Shown piece after piece: positions 1 through 9,127 of a stretch of 64,000 bases of DNA. A model generated the notes under the pieces. The model was not told the DNA's origin. It ran no database searches and saw only the letters and a program-made list of their open reading frames with translations. The stretch's first letter is position 1. Each line of letters begins with the position of its first letter. The position numbers were made by a program, and so were the translations under genes. The stretch is from Chrysophaeum taylorii (taxonomy: Eukaryota > Sar > Pelagophyceae > Pelagomonadales > Pelagomonadaceae): positions 176,264 to 240,263 of the forward strand of contig JAQMWT010000078.1 of NCBI GenBank assembly GCA_029834535.1, written 5' to 3'.

Positions 1-1473
1 CTCGCCGCCGTACGGGCCGTCCGTCTCGAGCATCGAAATGTTTGTCTCGTCGATGAAGGCGTGGACTCTTTCCTCGAGATGGTCGGCCCAGCCAGAAGCA
101 AAACACGCGTCGTTTGACAACGTCCCGTCTGCGTTGACGGCCGTCCACTCGGGACTGACGCCTCGCGTGACGACGATGAGGTCGTACCCGCCGACTTCGA
201 TGCCTCTCGCGTTCGCGTACGCGACCTGGGACGCGACGAGATTGACGTACGTTGCGTTCGTGGACTCCAAGTTGAAGCCGGACCCGAAGGACTCGATGAG
301 CATCTCGAAGCCCACTTCTGACATTTGATCGACAACGCGCTCGAATCCTCCAACAGAAACGTCCGTCGCGTGAAAGAACACGGGATTCTCCATGGCGTGC
401 GGCGCGAGGAGTTGAACGAGGCGATGCCGCGAGAGCGTGAATCGTTCCAGCTCTGGGGAATCGATCGCCACGACCATGACTCGAAACGACTCGAAACCTC
501 TTTCATCATCATCATCGAGCTCGACGCCGGGACTCGACGTGCAGTTCAAAAGAGGTTCGTTTCCGCCGCGGTCGTGATCGCAGCTCTCGCAGCCTTCCAC
601 GACAATGTTCGATGCGTTCCAGTTGTCGGTCCAGGTGCACGCCGCGCCATGGGCTTGGTCGGTCTTTGCGAAGAGGAGCGGCTGAGGCATCGTGACGACG
701 TCGCTCGACGCGCCGTTGCTGTCGACTCCGGGCACGAAAGAGCCGTGGGGGAAGTACGCGCCGAACCTCGGCATCGCGTCGAAGAGCTCGACGTCGACGG
801 CCTCGAGGGTGGTGCCTTTGGCGGCGCGCCGCACTTCGAGCCATTTGCTCATGATTGGCGCGCCATCGTAGAGCTCGTAAAACACCGTCGCTTCCAATAA
901 CTCATCGTCGGCGGCGGCGGCGGCGGCGGCGAAATCAACCTCCAACGCGATGCCCTCCGGAGGCCATTTCGCCGTCTTGGGGCTGCCGCGCGTCCCCGGA
1001 ACCCACCGAAATGGGGCGCGGGGTTTCCGGACGCGATGGCGAACGTACGAGAGGCAGTTTTTCTTCCTCTTCTCTAGAGTACCGTTCCTCCTCTTCCAAT
1101 AGGCGCGGAAGCCCGAGGTCTGGTCGAGACAGCCCACGAAGAAGTCAACGCCGTCGATCCTTAATCGCGCCTCGGGCTGGACGGCGCGGAACATCGACTG
1201 TAGGCCGCCGTGTTGGGCTGTGGCGTTGAGCAGCCAGTCGACGGTCCCGAAGGCTGGGCTCAAGGCGAATCTTCTTGAGACGATCGAATTCGTGAGATCG
1301 AGGCCACAAATGCTGCTTTTCGCGTCGTCGTCGTCGTCGTCGTCGTCGTCCCAGCATGCTTCGACGACGCGAGCTCTCGAGTCGGGCACCGCGCCGACCA
1401 ACCAATCGGTTGTTTGGTGGTGGCTCGCGGTGCTTGATGATGCCGAAAGCACAACAACAACTAGGAGCAGCAT
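1..1473 (-). CDS. Secreted glycoside-hydrolase-like protein (partial, 3' end outside window)
   Basis: The reading frame is open from the ATG whose complement is at 1471-1473 down to base 1, giving 491 codons without a stop; the C-terminus lies beyond the window. The protein starts with a clear signal peptide (MLLLVVVVLSASSSTAS), so it is probably secreted or lumenal. A poly-Asp run follows near residue 43. Residues about 350-491 resemble a family of alpha-galactosidase-like TIM-barrel hydrolases: NPVFFHATD, GFEMLIESFGSGFNLES, a GIEVGGYDL strand and, near the cut end, the acidic LETDGPYGGE, which could carry catalytic residues. N-x-S/T sites (NATY, NETN-like, NCTS) fit the secretory route. The family assignment rests on remembered motifs and is moderate; the exact CAZy family is not settled. 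It is transcribed away from the anoctamin gene, whose ATG is 70 bp away. Confidence 0.75.
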   Translation of the reverse strand, partial: MLLLVVVVLSASSSTASHHQTTDWLVGAVPDSRARVVEACWDDDDDDDDDAKSSICGLDLTNSIVSRRFALSPAFGTVDWLLNATAQHGGLQSMFRAVQPEARLRIDGVDFFVGCLDQTSGFRAYWKRRNGTLEKRKKNCLSYVRHRVRKPRAPFRWVPGTRGSPKTAKWPPEGIALEVDFAAAAAAADDELLEATVFYELYDGAPIMSKWLEVRRAAKGTTLEAVDVELFDAMPRFGAYFPHGSFVPGVDSNGASSDVVTMPQPLLFAKTDQAHGAACTWTDNWNASNIVVEGCESCDHDRGGNEPLLNCTSSPGVELDDDDERGFESFRVMVVAIDSPELERFTLSRHRLVQLLAPHAMENPVFFHATDVSVGGFERVVDQMSEVGFEMLIESFGSGFNLESTNATYVNLVASQVAYANARGIEVGGYDLIVVTRGVSPEWTAVNADGTLSNDACFASGWADHLEERVHAFIDETNISMLETDGPYGGE

Positions 1474-1543
1474 ATGGCGTGTGACAGACAAGAACGAGGG
1501 TTCGTCTTCGGTTCCGGAAAAAAAAAGACGCCACAAAACATCG
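1474..1543. promoter_or_regulatory. Compact divergent intergenic region
   Basis: Only 70 bp separate the start codons of the minus-strand hydrolase and the plus-strand anoctamin, so any promoter must be shared or lie inside the neighbouring coding sequence. It holds a 9-A run shortly before the anoctamin ATG. I see no TATA box. Confidence 0.45.
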
Positions 1544-4500
1544 ATGGGGTCGCAGGCATCGAGGGAGCTGAGCGAGCCTTTGATGATGTCGAGCTACAAG
1601 TTTCCGAACGACCGGGCGAAGCTCCGGCACACGCGGGACTACGATCAGTCGACGACGGAGGAGCAGCGCGTCGACGACGCCTTCGATTATTTGATCGTTT
1701 TCTTCACCAAGCCCGACACCGGGGTCGGGGGGCTCGAGGCGCGGGGTGATCGGAAAGATGCGGGAGAATCGAAAAGTAGTCCTCCGGACCGAATCAGCTG
1801 GAACGAGGTGGAGCGGATCTGGTTCCAGACGATTCCGGGCGAGGAAGACGCGAAGAATCGCGGCGTCGAGTGGCTCAGACGCGCGTGGCGCGAACGATTT
1901 CGGACGGACGTCGTGTCGGACGCGGAGGGGGGCGATCGAATCCCGATGGTCGCGTTTCAGGGCTTGGTGCGGGAGCACGTCGTCGAGGTGCTGTCGGGTC
2001 GGGCTGGATTGCAGCTGAAGATCGTCGGCTCTAGCGACGGCGAGAAGTTGTACTGCCTGATTCGGTCGCCGATTCGGCTGCTCGAGCGCAAGGCCGACCA
2101 GGCGAATTACAAGTTGAAGTTTAGAAAGGAGGTGGACCCGGGACGCGAGTTTTGGCTGAAATTTTCGCAGCACGACTACGAGAAGGATCAACCCGAGTAC
2201 GTCGAGATCGAGGAAGAACAACGAGAGTACGAGAAGAGCGCGGCGAACGAGATACTGGAAGAGCTGTATTTGGCGGGAAAAATCAGCGAGAACGACATGT
2301 CGGTGTTCGACGAGTTCGAACCCACGAAAAAGCACTGGTCGCGGCGCGTCCACACGCTCGAACGCGTCGCCGACAAGGTCCCGTGCACGAACAGGTATCC
2401 CGCGTACACGGATTATTCGACCGACCCGCAACATCGTCATTTGTTCGACGAGTACGCGACCGCGCGCGGGAAGTCGCTGTTTCTTCCAAAGGACCGCTTG
2501 TTTCTGACGAAACGCCTCATCGACGAACATTTTGACTTTGGCGTGCTCGTCGAACAGAAGATCGTGTGCGCGATCACCGCGCTGCACGACGCGAATCGCG
2601 GCGAGGACGTCAACGTCAAGTGGCTCCTCCATCACTGGGTCTTTTGGTGGCGCGCCGAACCGCGCGTGGCGGGGGCTCCCTGCGTTACCTATTCGAGCGT
2701 CGACGACGACTCGCCGTGCCCGGTGCATCTTCGACCCTGGTCGCAGCCGCTGATGGAGATCCGAGGCTATTTTGGCGAGAAGATCGCGCTCTACTTCGCG
2801 TGGCTCGGTTTCTATGGATTCTCGCTCCTCGTGCCCGCCGTCGCGGGTATCGCGTGCGCCGTCTACGATCTCGTCTTCCAGGTCGGCGACGAAGCCCCGG
2901 GCGTGCACCCCGAGCAGATTTTTTTGGCCGTCTTGGTGGTGAGCTGGACGGCCTACTACAAGGAAACCTGGGACATCGAGTCCCAATGGTGCGCGATCAA
3001 GTGGGGCACCTCCGACTACAGCGAGGTCGAGGCGGACCGCCCCCAATTCACCGGCGATCCCGACAAGCCGCTCCGGTTGTCGCCCATCACCAATCAGATG
3101 GAAACCCACTACCCCGAAAACAAGAGGTCCGCCGCGAAACTCGGTTCGTTTTGCGCCGTGATCGGCTGCGTCAGCGTGCTGGTGGCCTTGGTGGTCTTCG
3201 TGTTTGCGCTCGAGTACGCCTTGGCGCTTGCGGGCTTCAAAATCATCGCGAACGTCGGCGCTGTCATCGTCCTCGCCGTCCTCATCCCGCTCGCCTCCTC
3301 GGCGTACGTCGACGTCGCCAAGTCGCTCAACGACGTCGAAAACTATCGCACGCAGACCGATTACGAGAACAACTTGATCAGAAAAAAATTCATGTTCGAG
3401 ATGTTCAACACCTACGCCGCCTTGTTCATCACCGCTTTCTTCAAAGGTCGCTTTTTCGAATGCGCCTCGGGCCGCGACAACTGCCTCCAAGACACCAAGG
3501 TCCTGCTCTTCGCGATCTTCACCATCCGATTCTTCTTCGCCGTCGCCGCCGCCTTCAACCTTCACGGCACCACGCCGCCAAATCCAAACGACGACGCAAC
3601 GTCGGCGAAGAAAACAATAAATCCCCTGCGCTCCGCCGCCGCCGACGACGACGACGACGACTTTGTTGTCGACGACCGCGACGACGACCTCACGTCGTCG
3701 CTCGAACTCGGGTGGTCGGCTTCCGCGCGCAAGAACAACGACATGCACGCCCTGGACCAGACGCCGCGGTTCGAAGACGAGCTTGTTTTGGAAACATACG
3801 AAGGAACCTTCGACGACTACGCCGAAATCGTGCTCCAGATGGGCCTCGTGTCCATGTTCTCGCTCGGCTTGTACCTCGTCCCGTTTTTCGCCGCCTCGGA
3901 AGTGCTCCTCCAGCTCCGGATCGACGCCTACAAGCTGTGCGCTCTGACGCGCCGCCCCGACCCCGTCCCGGCAGAATCGGTCGGCAACTGGGCCGTTCTC
4001 ATGGACACGATGGGCCTCCTGGCCGTCTTCGTGAACTCGGGCATAATCGTCTTCACGACGCGGTCGTTCGACCAATACGCGTTTGCCCAACGGATCCTCC
4101 TCTGGTTCGTCATCGAACACGTGCTGATGTGTGCGAAAATCGTCACGCACATCTCGACCGTCGAATCCGAGGAGTTGAACCAAGTCCGGAAACGCCAGAA
4201 GGTCGTCGTCGACCGCCACAAAAACGTGAGCGACTACGGTCAGGTCGACGACCGCGACGACTACGACGGGCTGACCTCGACGACGACGACGACGACGGGC
4301 GCGGTCCCGTTGAAGCGCGGCAACGTCGACCGCGACAGCCTGAGTGCGGCGCGCGTGCGCGCCGGCACGACAAACATATCGGCCGAAGCGCAACACCGCA
4401 AGACCTGGCTCGAAGGCAAACAGAGAGAAGTCGAAGGCGAGATCAAGATCGCGCGCCAAAATTACCGCAACGCCTCGCGCACCGAAATTTTCCGCGACGA

Positions 4501-5272
4501 CCTCGGCGTCTCCTTCTCGCGCAAGCAGCCCGACCTCGCCCTCGGCTTGGCGACAGTCACTGTCCTCGAGGCCGAAAACGTCGGCACGCGTCATCTCCCG
4601 GTCGAACCCAAGAACTGTCGTCTCGTCGTCCACGTGCGCGATACGGCGCCCCAAAAAGACCGCAGGTACGAAGGTCCCGTCGGCCCGAGCCCCCAGATAT
4701 CCAAACCAGCGAGGAAGCCCGCCGTCGCGCCGGGTACATCGGCCTCCGACAAGTACGCGATCAGCAGGGGATCGAGGCTCGTCTTCAACCAGACGTTCAC
4801 GCTCGCTCCGATCAAATCGGCCAAGGCCGAAATTTTCTTCGAAATCGTCGACAACGTCAAGAGACAACGCCGCGCGACGACCGCCCTCCCCCTCACAGAC
4901 CTCGTCGACCAGCAGTCCCATTCCAAGACCCTTCTCCTCGCGCACTCGGGCGCGTCCCGCTCGGACGAAGCCGCCGTACTCTACGTCAAGGCTCGCTTCC
5001 AGTTCTCGCGCATCGCGCCTCTCAAACAGCGCATCTTCACGCTCCTCGACGAGCAGCGCAAACTTAAGCGCGACATCATGAACATTCAGCTCGACAAACC
5101 TCTTCAGCACGACTGGGACTTTCCCGACCATGGCCTCGGCGACGCCCCGCCTCGCCGTAGCTCCAACCTCCCAGCCTTCAACCGCCCCGACGACACCTCC
5201 ACAGTCGACGAATCCACCAAGCAGGAAGACGACGACGACGACGATACGGCCACCAAGACCGAAAACGACTAA
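1544..5272 (+). CDS. Anoctamin (TMEM16) family protein with C-terminal C2-like domain
   Basis: TMEM16 proteins are Ca2+-activated chloride channels or phospholipid scramblases. The open frame reaches upstream to 1220, but that part overlaps the divergent gene and begins at GTG; ATG 1544 gives a 1242-residue protein starting MGSQASRE, which also fits an N-myristoylation context. Residues about 30-290 are the cytosolic anoctamin N-domain. The transmembrane core starts with FGEKIALYFAWLGFY near residue 410, followed by YENNLIRKKFMFEMFNTYA near 606 and YAEIVLQMGLVSMF near 759. In the LQLRIDA helix the position that is Glu in animal ANO1 appears to be Gln, so Ca2+ ligation may be altered (inference). 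Residues about 1000-1150 look like a C2 beta-sandwich (LATVTVLEAENVG, LVFNQTFTLAP, AEIFFEIVD), which is not typical of animal anoctamins. The tail is acidic. Confidence 0.9.
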   Translation: MGSQASRELSEPLMMSSYKFPNDRAKLRHTRDYDQSTTEEQRVDDAFDYLIVFFTKPDTGVGGLEARGDRKDAGESKSSPPDRISWNEVERIWFQTIPGEEDAKNRGVEWLRRAWRERFRTDVVSDAEGGDRIPMVAFQGLVREHVVEVLSGRAGLQLKIVGSSDGEKLYCLIRSPIRLLERKADQANYKLKFRKEVDPGREFWLKFSQHDYEKDQPEYVEIEEEQREYEKSAANEILEELYLAGKISENDMSVFDEFEPTKKHWSRRVHTLERVADKVPCTNRYPAYTDYSTDPQHRHLFDEYATARGKSLFLPKDRLFLTKRLIDEHFDFGVLVEQKIVCAITALHDANRGEDVNVKWLLHHWVFWWRAEPRVAGAPCVTYSSVDDDSPCPVHLRPWSQPLMEIRGYFGEKIALYFAWLGFYGFSLLVPAVAGIACAVYDLVFQVGDEAPGVHPEQIFLAVLVVSWTAYYKETWDIESQWCAIKWGTSDYSEVEADRPQFTGDPDKPLRLSPITNQMETHYPENKRSAAKLGSFCAVIGCVSVLVALVVFVFALEYALALAGFKIIANVGAVIVLAVLIPLASSAYVDVAKSLNDVENYRTQTDYENNLIRKKFMFEMFNTYAALFITAFFKGRFFECASGRDNCLQDTKVLLFAIFTIRFFFAVAAAFNLHGTTPPNPNDDATSAKKTINPLRSAAADDDDDDFVVDDRDDDLTSSLELGWSASARKNNDMHALDQTPRFEDELVLETYEGTFDDYAEIVLQMGLVSMFSLGLYLVPFFAASEVLLQLRIDAYKLCALTRRPDPVPAESVGNWAVLMDTMGLLAVFVNSGIIVFTTRSFDQYAFAQRILLWFVIEHVLMCAKIVTHISTVESEELNQVRKRQKVVVDRHKNVSDYGQVDDRDDYDGLTSTTTTTTGAVPLKRGNVDRDSLSAARVRAGTTNISAEAQHRKTWLEGKQREVEGEIKIARQNYRNASRTEIFRDDLGVSFSRKQPDLALGLATVTVLEAENVGTRHLPVEPKNCRLVVHVRDTAPQKDRRYEGPVGPSPQISKPARKPAVAPGTSASDKYAISRGSRLVFNQTFTLAPIKSAKAEIFFEIVDNVKRQRRATTALPLTDLVDQQSHSKTLLLAHSGASRSDEAAVLYVKARFQFSRIAPLKQRIFTLLDEQRKLKRDIMNIQLDKPLQHDWDFPDHGLGDAPPRRSSNLPAFNRPDDTSTVDESTKQEDDDDDDTATKTEND

Positions 5273-5399
5273 TCTCCTCTTCTTTCCAAACTCGATCAGT
5301 CCCCACAAGATCGCCTAATAATTAACAAATAATCCTTAGGTAGGATTTTTGTTGTTTATGGGTCAATTTTTTATTCATTCCAACGACTGATTGATTCCC

Positions 5400-8300
5400 C
5401 GAGAGCCGCCAAGTTTCCTGGTACTTTCCCGCATAATAAATTATAAGTCGCCTCCACATAATTTTCGCCACCAACTCTCTCCCATCATCTTCGCCCCGTT
5501 TTTGAGACCGTGGACATATGTCGTTTGGCTTGCGAACAGTTTCGTCAAAAATTTCCTTCTGTGCGCGCCCCCGGCCATACCCCGTCGTGTCGTGCGAACA
5601 TTCCGGCTGCCAACCGGCCCGTTCGGAAGGCGAGCAAGTGCCAGCCTGCGCCGCCGGAAGGACCGATGCCTTCGCAAGACGCTGGTTCAGAAGAAGGCAC
5701 GTCCTCCATCGCGCGACGATCAGGATGGACTCACGCTGGTTTGCTCTCGTCTTCCTACTGAAGAACAAAGCCACCGAGTCCAACAAGGAGTGGCCGTGAC
5801 TCTCAGCTCCTCGGCGACGAGGGCATGGCGAGACAACGGCGAAGAACTGATTCGAGCCTCGGCTCGCGTGTTGGCGTTGCGTCTTTTTGCGAAAGATGTG
5901 ATAAAGGTCGTGATGTCGGGCTCGTCCTCGTCCGCGCTTATATACCTGTCGGAAATGTCTCTATTGGGGTGTGGGCATCTTTCTACGATGATTTAGATAC
6001 GGCGCCACAACTGCAACGTCGTCACGACACTCTTATTGCGGGGATGGATGGGAACGCCAGCATTTTTGGCGTTCGGGCTGATTTGGATGACAAAAATGTA
6101 TGTGGTCCACATTGGGTCCGACACGTAAACGACGCGGGTCGGCAGATGTACACCTTTCTCTTGCCACCAGGGAACTGGCAGCAGCTGGCACCTCCTTCGC
6201 CAAACCCAACCGCGGGACATAGGTGCATCCTCGTTCGTGTTTACCCCACCAACTCGACCATTTGTCGTCGTCGTGGACAGTCACAAGCTGGGTCGTTTTT
6301 TTGAATGTAGGTGTCACTGAGAGCATTACCGACTCTGATCACCGAGCGCTCAAGTGCATCATCCGAATCCAGATGCGACATTGTCGCCTAACAATGGACG
6401 AAAAACCTTCCCCTGCCTAGACTACTCTCCGCCGCCGCAAGCTCCCGCTGGTGCGGCCAGTTTTTGTCGCGCCGTGCATGCGAACTACCACACGTTAGCA
6501 ACGACACCGTCGGACGCGGGCTCTGTGTACACCAGGTTGGAAACAGCGGCGCGAGCAACGGCTTCTGCCACGCTGAACCGCACTCGACGCAACGAACCGG
6601 GTTGGTTCACAGCTGCAGCTAAAACTATTTCACCCCTAATTCAAGCGCGCAACTTGGCTTTCGCAGCGTTCACGGCAGCTTCCTCGGGTGCCGCGCGCCG
6701 CTTTTTCCTCACTCCTCTGAGAGTTGCTCGTCGTGAAGTCTCTAAGACCGTCGTATAGGCAAAGGGACGCTGGATCTGTTCGATGTGTGACGGGCTGAAT
6801 GCTCGCTGCGAGTCGCTTGCTGGCACGAAGCGATATTGGGGGATTGTCGGCCGTCCTAAAAAAGGCTTGTCCAATAGAAAAGGTCTTCACATCAGACAAT
6901 CCTGCGCAAGCCGGATGGTACGCGCTTGTCAACACCTCAAGAAAATGCCGAAGCATTCCGTTCACACTAAGTTTTTGCGAAGTTGTATTATTGTTAGCCT
7001 TGTTTGACGCAGAAGTCATTGAGGATATAGATAAATCCGCGATGAACTCGGTGCTGTTCCGTCAGTGCTGCAGCTCAATCTTTCAGCTGCTCGAGCATCG
7101 GGCGTTCGTGCGGAGACACGGCGGACGCTCGCTGATCGTCAGAGCACGTCCAGGATCCTCAGAACAGTAGTGCATGATTTCTGGTCGTTCGAGAAACAAC
7201 CGGGAGCATGGGATATCGGCCTTCTTGGTATTCTGCCGAAGAAAGGTGGCCTTTCGCTTCCAGGTTTCTATCGCGGCGAGATGATGCTCGAGGTCGCTCA
7301 AAAGACTGTCACCAACATGCGTCTCGGTGTCATTTCAGCTGGCGTCGAACACGCATCGCAGTGCGGCTTTCGGCCGGAATGGGGGACTGCCGACGCAACT
7401 TTCAGCCTGAAGATGGCATTGAAGAAGCGTCGTGAGCACGGCATAGAAACATGGGTACTAATCCATTGATTTCGTCGAGACTTTCGACACGGTCCCGCGG
7501 GAACTACTCTGGCAAGTGCTATCGAATTTCTGCGTTCCAGCCAAACTCGTAAGCCTACTTGTTGCTCTCTACCGTATGCAAGTGCGTTTCTCCGTCTCCA
7601 GCGCTACCGCCTCGATCGACTCCATCATCGACGTTAAGCAGGGTGATGTCCTGGGTCCGGTTCCTTCTAAACATGGCGGCCTTGACAATTTCATGGCGAC
7701 GTCGTGAAGGTCGGGAACCATCATGCGTTTTCAAGACGAAGTACGATGATGTACTTACTGGATGTCGCTACGACGCTGAACGCGGCACTGAGGAAGTCGC
7801 ACTCGAATAGTCAGCGTACGCAGATAATGTGGCGTTCCCGTTTCCCGATCGTCGTGCAGTGAATGAGGCAACGCCCCGTCTCATCCGGCATTTTGCCAGG
7901 TGGGGTATGGAAGTCCACATGGGTGACCTCCAAGCAGGGAACGTGTGAAAGAAATCCGAGATATTATTTGTTTGTCGCCAAGCCGGGCATTCTCTACAAT
8001 GACCCGACAACCTACGATGGTGCCGACCTCTCCGACTTAGACGTAGGTGACGGCTGTCATATCCCCATGGTAGCGAAATTCAAATAACTGGGCTCTGTAC
8101 TCTCTCGCAACTGCAGTGACTCCGAGGACGTTGGCTTTCGTCTAAAAAAGGCGATAGCGGCTTTCGGTGCGCTCCGTCACTACGTCATTGCCTCGAGATA
8201 CGTCTCTGCCCGAGCCAAACGAACTGTCTACATCGGTCTCATCCTCGCCATCCCCCTTCACAGTGCGGAATCATGGTTCCTAACCGAGGTTGTCTACGAT

Positions 8301-8710
8301 CGTCTACGATGCTTTCAAGCATAGTGCACACGCGCGATGTCCCGCGTTAAACGACGTCGCCAGACCTAGCAACATCATATCAAAACTTCAACCCCCCTCC
8401 AGCGCCTCGGCCTAGTGACTGTCGACATTTAAATCTCGCGCGGACAACTGCGCTGGACAGGCCACGTTGCCCGCACGCCCTGGCATCGCCTCCCTCGGAA
8501 GATGCTCGCCTCCCGGTGCGCCTCCAAACGTCCCCGGGGGTCCCCACAGTTCACGCACGGCCGTGGTGTCAACAAGGCACTTCGCAAATGCAACGATCGG
8601 ATTACGATCTGGTACTCTCCCTCGCTCAAAACCGTGACACAACTGGCGACAACAATTCAACTCGACCTCTATCCGCCTTTCTACCCCCCCCGTCTCATCG
8701 CCTAGTGACC
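5400..8710 (+). mobile_element. Degenerate non-LTR retrotransposon (LINE, APE-type)
   Basis: Conserved blocks of one LINE polyprotein follow in the right order but in shifting frames with stops. They include an endonuclease (VAVTLSSSATRAWRDNGEEL, LVRAYIPVGNVS, AGMDGNAS, then SDHRALKCII near 6340). Next come the reverse transcriptase and a C-terminal tail ending TGHVARTPWHRLPRKML near 8455-8500. The copy is inactive: frames change several times and the catalytic YADD is YADN. The 5' boundary is approximate. I did not find a poly-A tail or target-site duplication. Confidence 0.85.
7065..7990 (+). pseudogene. Reverse transcriptase region of the LINE (broken)
   Basis: This is the best preserved part of the element. 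LPKKGGLSLPGFYRG and FRPEWGTADATFSL are read in one frame to a stop at 7467-7469. The next block, FVETFDTVPRELLW, lies in a different frame from about 7471, followed by VKQGDVLGP near 7640 and SAYADNVAFPF near 7810 after another frame change. The substitution of the second catalytic aspartate (YADN) would abolish polymerase activity. Confidence 0.8.
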
Positions 8711-9127
8711 ACGCGCCATGGCGCGGGGATTAGCCAACGCCCCATGCATTATTGGGCTGGCCTTTAATTTGATTTAATTCATACTCGGTGTGGGCGTGCT
8801 TAACGCCGCCGCTCGCCATAGGTTTTTTTTTTTTAAGGCGCGTTTCAAGAAAACATGGGAATAAGGGTACTACGGGCGATGCTTCTCGTTTGTAGCAGAG
8901 CCGCGCCCAGTTTATAAAAGAGCCACAAAACAAGAAGAGAAGACGGCGCCACTACCAATGCGCGTCTGGAACCTCACTTATCACATCACGACGACGCAGG
9001 CTAAAGGGGGGTGAACAGGGAAAAGACCAGGAGGGACGCCCACGAAGCAAGCACAGGGGGAGCCGCAGAATAGTAATCGTGGATCCAGGGCAAGCTCGCG
9101 CCCCGAAAGAAGGAGGTAGTCTCTACT
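8711..9127. other. Intergenic, nothing recognised
   Basis: Lies between the LINE tail and the stop codon of the helicase. It contains a T-run near 8822 but no coding pattern that I recognise. Confidence 0.5.

Noticed and set aside
1220-1543. N-terminal extension of the anoctamin
   Set aside because: Begins with GTG, is a Ser run and low complexity, and overlaps the opposite gene. ATG 1544 is better supported.
2566-5067. An 833-codon open frame on the same strand as the anoctamin
   Set aside because: Arg/Pro-rich off-frame shadow with no folded-looking segment.
1145-5308. A 1387-codon open frame antisense to the anoctamin
   Set aside because: It mirrors the anoctamin frame, has an Arg/Val/Asp-rich composition without domains, and overlaps the divergent hydrolase. 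It is a product of GC-rich codon use.
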